Shown: positions 50,298 through 58,277 of the stretch, one piece after another
How the letters are laid out: each line of letters opens with the position of its first letter
Position numbering within the stretch: the stretch's first letter is position 1
Source: an uncultured Eubacteriales bacterium
Lineage (GTDB): Bacteria; Bacillota; Clostridia; Oscillospirales; CAG-272
Reading direction: 5' to 3'
Length of the DNA stretch: 64,000 nt
Assembly: GCA_900549725.1 (NCBI GenBank)
Contig: URPL01000005.1
Span: forward strand, 30,738 to 94,737
Notes under the pieces: generated by a model
Seen by the model: the letters and a program-made list of their open reading frames with translations, nothing else
The model's database searches: none
Told to the model about the DNA's origin: nothing
Program-made: the position numbers and the translations under genes

Positions 50298-52597
50298 CGT
50301 CTTTTTCCTCTGCTTTTTTCTTGTTGCGCCGCCCCTTTTCGGGAATCGGCAGCTGCATGCCCGCGTGTTTTCGGCGCCTGCTTTTTTTGCAGCGCTTCCG
50401 TTTTTTCCGTACGGCGCAGCCCCGCGCGGCGATATGCCCCGTCCGGGAACAGCAGCTGCGGCGGCTCTGCGGCTTTGAACGCCTGCAGAATGCGCGCGCA
50501 GCGCGCACGGCTCTCGGTGGTAAAATTCAGCCAAAAAACCTCCGCCCCGGCCTGCAAAAGCGCCTCTTTGCGGTCGATGAGGTAGGTCGGTACACTGTTA
50601 TAGAGAAGATTGCGGTGCGGCAAAAGGCGCACAATGGGAAAGCGCACCCCGCGCCGATCCGTTAAATACAGCGTTTTTTGCGTTTTCTCGCAGCGGCTGC
50701 AATTCTCTGTCTTGCGCATCAGGCAGCGCTCCAGCAGCATCAGCGGCACCGCGCCGTACAGCAAAACGCCCTTCGGAATTTCATGCTTCACAGCGGCAAA
50801 TTCCCGCTCCGTCAGCTCGGGAGAGAGCGCCGCCGTGCAAAGCCCTGCCATGCCGTATGCCGCAAGCGCTCCGCTGTTTTCTATGCCGAGCAAAAGCGAT
50901 CCGTGCGGCACAAGCCCCGCCTCGCGGCAAAGCGCAAGCGCGCAAAGGCTTGTCACAAGCGCCTCCCTTGCCCCCGCCCGCACGGCAATCCGAATCTGCG
51001 CCCGCACCCCGGCAAGCTCGGTGTCGTAACTCACAGGCGGCAAAATCACCCCGCGCGCGCCGACGCGTTCGGCAGAGCCGTCCGCATATGCCGCAAGCGG
51101 CAAAAACAAGACATCGATTGCACCGTGCTCCTGCGGGACCTGCGCTGCATTTTGAAATGCGGCGAAAACGCGTGCACCCGCCCTCTTTTTTTCCGGCAAC
51201 CTGCCGGCGTATACCGCCCGCGCGGTTTCATGGACTTCCTCTTTTTGTGACGCATCGCCGCTTTGCACGGAAAACGGGACAAGCGGCGCCTTCTTTTCGC
51301 ACGGCGTATATTGCGTCAGCCTTTCCTGCAGCGCCTGCTGCGCTGCGCGGCGCAGGGCACCCAGTGCCCCCGCAGGCAGGAAAATATCGTTTTGCAGGGC
51401 AATCTCCGCTTTTTGCGGGAAAAACCATGTTCCGCCGAAAGCGGTCAGCTTTTCCCGCACGGCAGCCTCGGTCAGCGCCGCGCTGCGCGCGGCAGAGGGC
51501 GCCTGCCCCGCGGCGGCGACTGTCTCCGTGCCGCATTGCAATATCATTTGCGCCGCTTCTCCCGCGGCAAGCTTTGCTTTGCACTGCACGGGCAAGTGCG
51601 GCGCCTGCAGCTCTTTTGCAAGCTCCGACTCTGCGCGGCGCGTGCTTTCCTTGTTCTCCTCCGTGCGCACGCCGCCCATGCTGCATAGGCTTTTGCCCGT
51701 GAAATAGGCGTCGGTAAACCCGCTGCGGGAAAAAAGCGCCTCCAGCGCCCCGATCTCCTGCGCTGTGGCATTTCTTCTTTCATCAAGGAGGGTGCGATAC
51801 AGCTTTGTCACACCGTAAACATACTCCGCGCTCTTCATCCGCCCTTCAATTTTCAAAGAGGCTATCCCCATAGAGCAAAGCGTCTCCATCTGCCCCGCAA
51901 GGCACAGATCCTTCAGGGAAAGCGCATATTCATCGCGCCCGCCGTCCACTCTGCAGGGCAGGCGGCAGGGCTGCGCGCACGCACCGCGGTTTCCGCTGCG
52001 CCCGCCGACCATTGCGCTGAAAAGGCAACTGCCCGAGCGGCAAACGCAAAGCGCGCCGTGCACAAAAACCTCCGTCTCCAGCGGGCTTTCCCGGCAAAGC
52101 GTTTGCAGCGCCTGCATAGGCACCTCGCGCGCCGCAACCATGCGGGAAAATCCGAAGCGGCGCAGCTCCTCGGCACACAGCGTGCTGTGTCCGCCGCATT
52201 GTGTGCTGGCATGCAGCGCCGCCTGCGGAAATGCGCGGTGAATGGCAGCCGCAACTCCTACATCTGCGACGATCAGCGCATCCGCCCCCCAGGAAAGCAG
52301 CTGCTCTGCCAGGGCAAGCTGCTCGGAAAGCGTCTGCTGGGGCGCAAGGGTATTAAGTGTGAGATTGCTTTTCACTCCGAAGGCGCGGCATTTTGCAATC
52401 GCCTCGCGCAAAAGCTCTCCCTCAAAGTTCCCGGCAAACATGCGCGCATTGAACTGCCCTGCGCCGAAATATACGGCATCCGCCCCAGCGGCAATCGCCG
52501 CGTCCAGCGCCTGCGGCGTGCCCGCGGGGCTGAGCAGCTCGGGCAGCGGGGGCTGTTCCCTCTTCGCCGCGGTGCAGCGGCTCTTTTCCTGCTGCAT
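50294..52597 (-). CDS. U32 family peptidase with DUF3656 (RlhA-like)
   Basis: A 767-residue U32 protein. The N-terminal TIM-barrel domain begins LPELLSPAGTPQALDAAIAAGADAVYFG and carries the signature EVFVHGALCVCRSGSCLFSAM with NRGACAQPCRLPCR (cysteine ligands for a cluster). SLKIEGRMKSAEYVYGVTKLYR follows, then a long C-terminal extension with DUF3656-like content. Relatives in E. coli (TrhP, RlhA) hydroxylate tRNA or 23S rRNA, so RNA hydroxylation is a fair guess despite the peptidase name. The C-terminal 60 residues are basic and of low complexity. One base overlap with zapA. Confidence 0.9.
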   Translation of the reverse strand: MQQEKSRCTAAKREQPPLPELLSPAGTPQALDAAIAAGADAVYFGAGQFNARMFAGNFEGELLREAIAKCRAFGVKSNLTLNTLAPQQTLSEQLALAEQLLSWGADALIVADVGVAAAIHRAFPQAALHASTQCGGHSTLCAEELRRFGFSRMVAAREVPMQALQTLCRESPLETEVFVHGALCVCRSGSCLFSAMVGGRSGNRGACAQPCRLPCRVDGGRDEYALSLKDLCLAGQMETLCSMGIASLKIEGRMKSAEYVYGVTKLYRTLLDERRNATAQEIGALEALFSRSGFTDAYFTGKSLCSMGGVRTEENKESTRRAESELAKELQAPHLPVQCKAKLAAGEAAQMILQCGTETVAAAGQAPSAARSAALTEAAVREKLTAFGGTWFFPQKAEIALQNDIFLPAGALGALRRAAQQALQERLTQYTPCEKKAPLVPFSVQSGDASQKEEVHETARAVYAGRLPEKKRAGARVFAAFQNAAQVPQEHGAIDVLFLPLAAYADGSAERVGARGVILPPVSYDTELAGVRAQIRIAVRAGAREALVTSLCALALCREAGLVPHGSLLLGIENSGALAAYGMAGLCTAALSPELTEREFAAVKHEIPKGVLLYGAVPLMLLERCLMRKTENCSRCEKTQKTLYLTDRRGVRFPIVRLLPHRNLLYNSVPTYLIDRKEALLQAGAEVFWLNFTTESRARCARILQAFKAAEPPQLLFPDGAYRRAGLRRTEKTEALQKKQAPKTRGHAAADSRKGAAQQEKSRGKRR

Positions 52598-52899
52598 TAT
52601 TTCCCTTTTTTGCCCGAAAGCTTTTCGTTTTCGATGCGAAGAATCTCAAGGTCCAGCTTGTCCGTCTCAAGCTGCTTGTGCAGTGCGCTCAGCTCTGCCG
52701 CAGCCTTCTCGCGCTGATCAAACTGATCCAAAAGGCACAGCAGCGCCGCCTGAATCTTCGTGCAGCCGGGGGCATCGTGCAAGAGGGCTGCCAGCGTTTG
52801 GTTCACGCGGTCTGCCAGGGCGCCGACATAGGCGGCATCATATTCCGTGTTCACACTCAGCGTCACGCCGGCAATCGAGATCTGACAGGTGTTTTTCAT
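52597..52899 (-). CDS. zapA: Cell division protein ZapA
   Basis: A 100-residue ZapA: ISIAGVTLSVNTEYDAAYVGALADRVNQTLAALL (globular N-domain), then a coiled coil to the C-terminus. It bundles FtsZ filaments. ATG 52899 follows AAAGGAT by 11 bases. First gene of the long operon leading to mreBC and rodA, with a promoter about 75 bases upstream. Confidence 0.88.
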   Translation of the reverse strand: MKNTCQISIAGVTLSVNTEYDAAYVGALADRVNQTLAALLHDAPGCTKIQAALLCLLDQFDQREKAAAELSALHKQLETDKLDLEILRIENEKLSGKKGK

Positions 52900-52973
52900 C
52901 GTGGAATCGTATCCTTTCTCACGGGTGCGCTGCCCGCTTGTTTTCAAAGGGCGCAAAAACCCATTTATACCTT

Positions 52974-53002
52974 ATTATACAACATATTCGCGCATTTGAA
53001 AA
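52974..53002 (-). promoter_or_regulatory. Promoter of the zapA-mreB-rodA operon
   Basis: Minus strand: TTTTCA (52997-53002), a 17-base spacer, and TATAAT (52974-52979). Confidence 0.65.
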
Positions 53003-53013
53003 GCCCTTTGCAC

Positions 53014-53050
53014 AAAAAATAACGGGGGAAACCCGCATGGATTCCCCCCG
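53014..53050 (-). terminator. Terminator of the LytTR/LiaF-like operon
   Basis: CGGGGGAA (53023-53030) pairs with TTCCCCCG (53042-53050, one extra C), followed on the minus strand by TTATTTTTTG. Confidence 0.8.
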
Positions 53051-53069
53051 CCTGCACTTTTTTCGTTGT

Positions 53070-53807
53070 TTATACGCGCTTAATCTGCAAGGAACCGAGA
53101 TTGTTCTCCCCGTGAATCGTCAAAAGGGGCGCATCTGGCGCAACACCCTCCGATTTTGCCTCGGCAACGCTGCCAAGGGTGTTGTCCACATCGGTCACAA
53201 GCCGCCACCGGGCGGGTACATGAATCACCATGGAGCCGAGGTTATTGTCCACAGCGAGCACTCCGCCGCCCCGATACGCCTCGGTATTGGTGAAATGAAC
53301 CGCGCAGGCTCCCATATCGTTTTCCACGCTTTCGTTTTCAAAACAGCTGCAATCGATGTATTTTGTCGTGTTTCCGCCGATCTTTCCGCATTTGTCGTCC
53401 GCTTCTTTCTCTTTGCGGTCGGTTTCCTCGCCGCCTATCTCAAAGGAGATTCTCTTCTTCTTGCCGGGGAGAATGCGGCGGCGCAAAATGCCGAATCCGA
53501 TTGTCAGCATCACGGCGCAGACAATCAAAAGCCAGGTCGGCAAAATTGTTTCCGATGGCGCGCCGATCCACAAAGCAATCCATTTTTCGAACAGCAAAAA
53601 CAAAAACGCAATCGGCAAAAAAATGTTTTCAAATTCAAGGCGGCACAGGGCAAATACAAGCCACGCCAGGCATAAACCGCCCAAAATCAGACGCCAGGCG
53701 GCAACGCCGCCGAAGCTGAGATAGCCAAGGCCTCCCGCCACGGCAGCCGCCAGAATGAGCACAGCGATCACAATCAGGGCAATCGCATTTCTTACGGATT
53801 TTTTCAT
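53070..53807 (-). CDS. LiaF-like membrane protein
   Basis: A 245-residue protein with four membrane segments (about 8-27, 36-55, 60-80, 88-110), a charged linker, and a C-terminal LiaF/YvqF-like domain. That domain repeats the pattern ENDMGAC, DNNLGSM, DNTLGSV, ENNLGSL at 162, 187, 208 and 234, giving a short beta-solenoid. In LiaF this domain restrains the LiaSR envelope-stress system. Here the neighbour is a LytTR regulator rather than a kinase pair. AGAGGAA precedes ATG 53807. Role as an inhibitor of the LytTR protein is inference. Confidence 0.8.
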   Translation of the reverse strand: MKKSVRNAIALIVIAVLILAAAVAGGLGYLSFGGVAAWRLILGGLCLAWLVFALCRLEFENIFLPIAFLFLLFEKWIALWIGAPSETILPTWLLIVCAVMLTIGFGILRRRILPGKKKRISFEIGGEETDRKEKEADDKCGKIGGNTTKYIDCSCFENESVENDMGACAVHFTNTEAYRGGGVLAVDNNLGSMVIHVPARWRLVTDVDNTLGSVAEAKSEGVAPDAPLLTIHGENNLGSLQIKRV

Positions 53808-53841
53808 TGCTAAGTTCCTCTCTTTCTTTTTCGCATCGGCT

Positions 53842-53973
53842 TTAATACCGAACTTTATCGATTTCATGCGTCAGCACATGATATTTGATGCCGGGATACA
53901 GCTGCTGCCGTCCCGTCTCATATTCGGGCGACGCCTGCTCTTTCTTTCTGCCGAAAAACCATCTCAGTTTCAT
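53842..53973 (-). CDS. Small 43-residue protein between LytTR and LiaF-like genes
   Basis: A short frame starting MKLRWFFGRKKEQ and ending THEIDKVRY, with a good site (AGAGGAAACGAT) eight bases before ATG 53973. It lies 16 bases after the lytTR gene and 34 before the LiaF-like gene, in the same direction. Basic N-terminus, no membrane span. No family recognised. Position and ribosome-binding site argue that it is translated. Confidence 0.6.
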   Translation of the reverse strand: MKLRWFFGRKKEQASPEYETGRQQLYPGIKYHVLTHEIDKVRY

Positions 53974-53989
53974 ATCGTTTCCTCTTTTC

Positions 53990-54442
53990 TCAAAGGCGGA
54001 TCCCGTCGATCCGCTCCATCATGCTTTTGTAATACATACGTGAGGCGAAGGCGCGTTTGGCGCTGCCCGCAAAGGTGATCTCCGCGCCGCCGGTGAGCTG
54101 CTTTGTCACGGAGCTGACCGCGCGGGCATTGAGAATACAGCTGCGGGAGCAGCGCACGAAGCTTTGCGGCAGCACCTGCTCCAAAAGATACAGCCTTTGC
54201 TCCGTCTCATAAATGTCTTTTGCGGTGTGCACCAGGGTGCGGTGTTCCCCGCTTTCGAAAAACAGAATTCCGGAAAGAGCAACATAATATTCCGTGTCGC
54301 CCATGCGCAGCTTCATCTGCGTTTTATCGCCGAGCAGGTCCGCCGCCAACCTTTGCAGCTGCATGGCGCGCTCGTCCATTTCCCGCACCCGCAGAATGAG
54401 CTCCTCCTGCGCGTTTGGGTCGATTTCGATCCGAAACTGCAT
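53990..54442 (-). CDS. LytTR family DNA-binding protein without receiver domain
   Basis: A 150-residue protein: an N-terminal 45 residues of predicted beta strand and helix (MQFRIEIDPNAQEELILRV), then a LytTR domain (about 45-145): YYVALSGILFFESGEHRTLVHTAKDIYET, LLEQVLPQSFVRCSRSCILNARAVSSV and AEITFAGSAKRAFASRMYYKSMM. There is no response-regulator receiver, as in LytTR regulatory systems where a membrane partner controls the regulator. GGAGG precedes the ATG. First gene of the three-gene cassette. Confidence 0.9.
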   Translation of the reverse strand: MQFRIEIDPNAQEELILRVREMDERAMQLQRLAADLLGDKTQMKLRMGDTEYYVALSGILFFESGEHRTLVHTAKDIYETEQRLYLLEQVLPQSFVRCSRSCILNARAVSSVTKQLTGGAEITFAGSAKRAFASRMYYKSMMERIDGIRL

Positions 54443-54472
54443 GTCCGTTTCCTCCGTTTTCTTTGTGACTAT

Positions 54473-54501
54473 ACTATACCAAAGCGCGCCCGCATTTGCA
54501 A
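54473..54501 (-). promoter_or_regulatory. Promoter of the LytTR cassette
   Basis: Minus strand: TTGCAA (54496-54501), a 17-base spacer, and TATAGT (54473-54478) preceded by TGG. No clear LytTR direct repeat was picked out. Confidence 0.75.
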
Positions 54502-54574
54502 GAGGTTTGCGCCAAGAGGTCGAAAAACGGCGCCGAGTGGTTCAAAAAGAGCGCAAAAAGAACCGCAAAGCGCA

Positions 54575-54611
54575 AAAAAGGGATGTAAAAACGCGAAGCG
54601 CTTTTACATCC
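54575..54611 (-). terminator. Terminator of the MORN-repeat gene
   Basis: GGATGTAAAA (54581-54590) pairs with TTTTACATCC (54602-54611) with an inner CGC/GCG; on the minus strand followed by CCTTTTTTG. Confidence 0.85.
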
Positions 54612-54625
54612 CCGGGAGCCGTCTT

Positions 54626-55492
54626 TTATTCGTCCGTTGACACAATGGCGTTATCCTTGAACTCGCCTGTATAAACGCGGCCGCTCGCAAAATGATAGGT
54701 GCCCTGCCCGTTCATTGCGTTGTCCTTGAATTCGCCCTCATATTCATCCCCGTTTGCCCAGGTGTATTTTCCCTGGCCTTCGCGGGCATCGTCCACAAAA
54801 TTTCCGTCGTAAATATCATAAACAACCTGCTCCGTGTCGGTATCCTTGCGGGCATATTTATAAACCCCATGCCCGTTTTTCAGGTCATTTTCAAAATTGC
54901 CGACATAAGAAGAGCCGTCCGCCCAAAGATAGGTTCCCTCTCCGCTTTTTTTATCCGCCTCGAAATTGCCCTCATAGGAAGAGCCGTCCGCCCAGGTAAT
55001 TTTACCGGCGCCCTGCTTTTTCCCCTCCGAAAACGAGCCCTGATAGGTGTCGCCCCCCGCATAAGTATAAGTCCCCTCTCCGGAGAACAAACCGTCCTTA
55101 AAGGTGCCGACATAGCTGTCGCCGTTGGCACATTTGAGCGTGCCCTCGCCCTCCATGCGCAGCGCAGCGGAAAGCGCGCCGGTATACACCGCGCCGTCCG
55201 AGAAGGTCACCTCGTTTTTGGACATATCAACCTTAGCGGTCGTGCCGTCGGAATAGAACAAATCGCCCTTTGAGGGCTTGTTATCGGAATCGACATATCC
55301 GAAAAATTTGACATACCCGCCGATCTGCGTATTGATCTTGACATAGGTCAGCCCCAGCCCGTAATGGAAGAAGGCAAACACCAAAACCACGCATAAAGCG
55401 GCGGCACCCACGGTGATGAGAATAATATTGCCTGTGCTCATGCGCTTGCGGCGCCGCGTCGGCTTTCGGTTGGGGTCATATTCGTAGGTCAT
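54626..55492 (-). CDS. MORN-repeat membrane protein
   Basis: A 288-residue protein: basic cytoplasmic start (RKPTRRRKR), one membrane span (about 22-44), then about eight MORN repeats from residue 95 to the end (YVGTFKDGLFSGEGTYTY, YQGSFSEGKKQGAGKITW, YEGNFEADKKSGEGTYLW, YDGNFVDDAREGQGKYTW and others). MORN arrays form extended beta hairpins that bind lipids or proteins. The repeats should lie outside the membrane. GAAAGGAG precedes the ATG. It follows the small membrane protein gene by 35 bases. Function not known. Confidence 0.88.
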   Translation of the reverse strand: MTYEYDPNRKPTRRRKRMSTGNIILITVGAAALCVVLVFAFFHYGLGLTYVKINTQIGGYVKFFGYVDSDNKPSKGDLFYSDGTTAKVDMSKNEVTFSDGAVYTGALSAALRMEGEGTLKCANGDSYVGTFKDGLFSGEGTYTYAGGDTYQGSFSEGKKQGAGKITWADGSSYEGNFEADKKSGEGTYLWADGSSYVGNFENDLKNGHGVYKYARKDTDTEQVVYDIYDGNFVDDAREGQGKYTWANGDEYEGEFKDNAMNGQGTYHFASGRVYTGEFKDNAIVSTDE

Positions 55493-55527
55493 ATCCCCGT
55501 TTCTCCTTTCGATAACGCCTTTGATGT

Positions 55528-56022
55528 TCAGCGTGCTCCGAATTTTTCAAAAACGCCCTTTGCAAATTCCTTCAGATGCGGTTCTGCAAGCAGCAGCAAA
55601 AATACGCACAGAGCGATCAGCACAAGGCAGAGCGCAAGCATCCACGGGCTGTTGCCCTTTTTGCGGTATGCCGTTTTTGCGCGCTCCGTGTTCTGCGGCG
55701 GGATGTAAAGCAGGCGTTCCGCCTTTTTTGCCGTTTTGACATCGCATGAAATCAAATACCAAAGCGGGCTGTTTTTCCGCAGCGCAAAACGGCAGGCAGG
55801 ACTTTTGCCGAGCCCCAGCTCATTCAGGCTCACCGCCTCCAAAGGGCTTTGCGCCCCCCGCTCCAAAAGGCCGCGCACAAGGCGCCCCACTCCGTTTTTT
55901 TCAATCATTGCGCAAACGGCAGCCAAAACAGCGCCGATGCCGAAGCATACGATGATATAACAGATCGTATCGTTGCGCGCAGCGAAAAATTCCGCCAGCG
56001 CTTCTTTCACGGTAAATTCCAT
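55528..56022 (-). CDS. Hypothetical two-span membrane protein
   Basis: A 164-residue protein. Membrane segments at about 18-40 (ICYIIVCFGIGAVLAAVCAMI) and 128-148 (WMLALCLVLIALCVFLLLL) flank a cytoplasmic middle with SLNELGLGKSPACRFALRKNSPLWYL and DVKTAKKAERLLYIPPQ. I do not recognise the family. The start is uncertain: ATG 56022 has GAGGAG 15 bases upstream, and a TTG at 56034 is only three bases from it. Lies between serS and the MORN gene. Confidence 0.65.
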   Translation of the reverse strand: MEFTVKEALAEFFAARNDTICYIIVCFGIGAVLAAVCAMIEKNGVGRLVRGLLERGAQSPLEAVSLNELGLGKSPACRFALRKNSPLWYLISCDVKTAKKAERLLYIPPQNTERAKTAYRKKGNSPWMLALCLVLIALCVFLLLLAEPHLKEFAKGVFEKFGAR

Positions 56023-56064
56023 AGGCTTTTGCAAAAACTCCTCTTTTCTGTTTTTCCCGAGGTG

Positions 56065-57345
56065 TTATTTGCGAATGATGTCGGTGCCGACATAGCGGCG
56101 CAGAACCTCCGGCACGGTAACACTGCCGTCGCGGTTCTGATTTTGCTCAACCAAAGCCGGCAAAATGCGGGAGGTTGCAAGGCCGGAACCGTTGAGCGTG
56201 TGCACATATTCGATCGTGCCGTCTTCGCGCCTGACGCGCATCTTGCCGCGGCGCGCCTGATAGTCGCGCGCATTGGAAACGGAGGAAACCTCCTTATATC
56301 CGTTCATGGAAGGAATTTGGATTTCAATATCATAGGTGCGCGCCATGGAAGCAGAGCAATCCTCCGCCGCAAGCTTCACCGTGCGGAAATGGAAGCCCAG
56401 CCCCTTGACCAGATTTTCCGCATTGGCAACCAGCTCCTCAAATGCCTCGTCGGACTTTTCGGGCAAAGTATACTGCACCATTTCAACCTTATTGAACTGG
56501 TGCCCGCGCACCATACCGCGCTCATCGGAGCGATAGGAGCCCGCCTCTCTGCGAAAGCACGGCGTATAGGAGATATATTTCTTCGGCAGCTCTGCCTCGG
56601 TCAGAATTTCATCGCGGTGCAGCGAGACAAGCGCCGTTTCGGCGGTAGGCAGCATGAAGCGGCGGCGGTCGTCCTCCGCGGTTTCAAGCCAATACACCTC
56701 GTCCTTGAATTTGGGAAACTGCCCCGCCGTCAGCCCGCATTCGTATCCGAGCATATGCGGCACCAAAACCAGCTCAAAGCCGTTGGACAGGTGCGTATCG
56801 ATAAAATAGTTGAGCAGCGCCCATTCCAGCCGCGCCCCCATGCCGCGATAGACCCAAAAGCCCGCGCCGGAAAGCTTTGCCCCGCGCTTATAATCGATCA
56901 GGCCGAGATCGGTGCAAAGATCCACATGATTTTTCGGCTCAAAATCAAATTTATGCGGCTCGCCGAAATAGCGCAGCGGCTGATTGTTTTCCTTGCCGCC
57001 CGGCAGAAGATCCTCATCGGGGAGATTGGGCAGCCCGAGCATGAACGAATCAAACTGCGTCTGCACCTGCGCAAGCTCTTCATCAACCTGCTTTGCCGCC
57101 TGCCCGAGCTTTTTCTGCTGTGCAAAAATCGGCGCCAGGTCCTTCCCCTCTTTTTTGTATTGCGGAATCAGCTTGTTTGCCGCGTTTTGCTCGGTTTTGA
57201 GCGCCTGCCCCTTTGCAATCAGCGCGCGGCGCTGCTCGTCCAGGCGCAGAATCGCGGCAATGTCTTCTTTGGCATCCTTGCCCTTTTTGGCAAGCCGCGC
57301 AATGACCTCATCCGGCTTTTCCTTAATATATTTGATATCCAGCAT
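56065..57345 (-). CDS. serS: Seryl-tRNA synthetase
   Basis: A 426-residue class II synthetase: MLDIKYIKEKPDEVIARL, a long antiparallel coiled-coil arm (about 30-100), and the catalytic domain with motif 2 ISYTPCFRREAGSYRSDERGMVRGHQFNKVEM and motif 3 NGSGLATSRILPALVEQNQ. It charges tRNA-Ser. GAGGAG precedes ATG 57345. No T-box leader is visible; it follows parB by 16 bases. Confidence 0.97.
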   Translation of the reverse strand: MLDIKYIKEKPDEVIARLAKKGKDAKEDIAAILRLDEQRRALIAKGQALKTEQNAANKLIPQYKKEGKDLAPIFAQQKKLGQAAKQVDEELAQVQTQFDSFMLGLPNLPDEDLLPGGKENNQPLRYFGEPHKFDFEPKNHVDLCTDLGLIDYKRGAKLSGAGFWVYRGMGARLEWALLNYFIDTHLSNGFELVLVPHMLGYECGLTAGQFPKFKDEVYWLETAEDDRRRFMLPTAETALVSLHRDEILTEAELPKKYISYTPCFRREAGSYRSDERGMVRGHQFNKVEMVQYTLPEKSDEAFEELVANAENLVKGLGFHFRTVKLAAEDCSASMARTYDIEIQIPSMNGYKEVSSVSNARDYQARRGKMRVRREDGTIEYVHTLNGSGLATSRILPALVEQNQNRDGSVTVPEVLRRYVGTDIIRK

Positions 57346-57361
57346 TGTGTTTCTCCTCTTT

Positions 57362-58261
57362 TCAGTCGTTAAAAAAGTCTTTGCCGCAGAGACTCTCAAG
57401 AAGCGCCTCCAAATCGTCGTTGTCCGAAAAATACAGCTCAATGCGCTTTTTTCCGTCGTTTACGATATGCACCTGCCGCGCAAGCGCCTTGCCCGCCCTT
57501 TGCTCCACATCGCGCAAATAGGTGCGCCGCATCTGCTCATCGCGCTTTTGCTCGGGGCTTTTTTCCGCCTCGGCATTTGCCGCGCGGCGCTTTTTGTTCA
57601 GCGTTTTTGCGGCGCTTTCGGCGGCGCGCACGGAAAGAGAAAGCTCCGTGATCATTGCGGCAAGCGTCTTTTTGTCTTCCTCGTTTTCGCAGGAAAGAAT
57701 GGCGCGTGCATGTCCCGCGCTGATGCCTCCCTTTTCAACCAGGGGCAAAATCTCCTGCGGCAGCTCCAAAAGCCGCAGGGCATTGGCAACGGCGCTGCGG
57801 CTCTTTCCGATGCGCTTTGCGATCTGCTCCTGCGTGAGGGAAAACCGCTGCGCAAGCTCCGCATAGGCTCTCGCCTCTTCCACCGGCCCGAGGTCCTCTC
57901 TCTGTAAATTCTCAACCAGCGCCAAAAGCGCCGTCTTTTCATCGTCCAGCTCCAAAATCACCACAGGCGCCTCCGCAAGCCCTGCCATGCGTGCCGCACG
58001 CCAGCGCCGCTCTCCTGCAACGATTTGATACTGCTCATCCCCCGGGCGCACCGCGCGCACGGCGATGGGCTGAATGATTCCGTTTTCCCGAATGGAATCC
58101 GAAAGAGCTGCAAGCGCCTCTTCATCAAAGTCGCGCCGCGGCTGCATGGGGTTGGGTTCCATGCGGGAAAGCGGCAGAAGCGTCACGGAAGCGGACGGTT
58201 CTGTCTCATTCTCCAGGAAAACCGCATCCAGGCCTCTGCCCAGTGTCGATTTTTTTGCCAT
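57362..58261 (-). CDS. parB: Chromosome partitioning protein ParB/Spo0J
   Basis: A 299-residue ParB: KKSTLGRGLDAVF at the N-terminus (ParA-contact), the ParB/CTPase domain (LSRMEPNPMQPRRDFDEEALAALSDSIRENGIIQPIAVR and VAGERRWRAARMAGL), a helix-turn-helix (LTQEQIAKRIGKSRSAVANALRLLELP) and a C-terminal dimer domain. It loads SMC at parS sites. I saw no 16-base parS palindrome in the window. Confidence 0.96.
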   Translation of the reverse strand: MAKKSTLGRGLDAVFLENETEPSASVTLLPLSRMEPNPMQPRRDFDEEALAALSDSIRENGIIQPIAVRAVRPGDEQYQIVAGERRWRAARMAGLAEAPVVILELDDEKTALLALVENLQREDLGPVEEARAYAELAQRFSLTQEQIAKRIGKSRSAVANALRLLELPQEILPLVEKGGISAGHARAILSCENEEDKKTLAAMITELSLSVRAAESAAKTLNKKRRAANAEAEKSPEQKRDEQMRRTYLRDVEQRAGKALARQVHIVNDGKKRIELYFSDNDDLEALLESLCGKDFFND

Positions 58262-58277
58262 TTTGTCTCTCTCCCTC

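Noticed and set aside
55849..57372. A 507-codon plus-strand frame opposite serS
   Set aside because: Antisense to seryl-tRNA synthetase with all motifs present; no ribosome-binding site.
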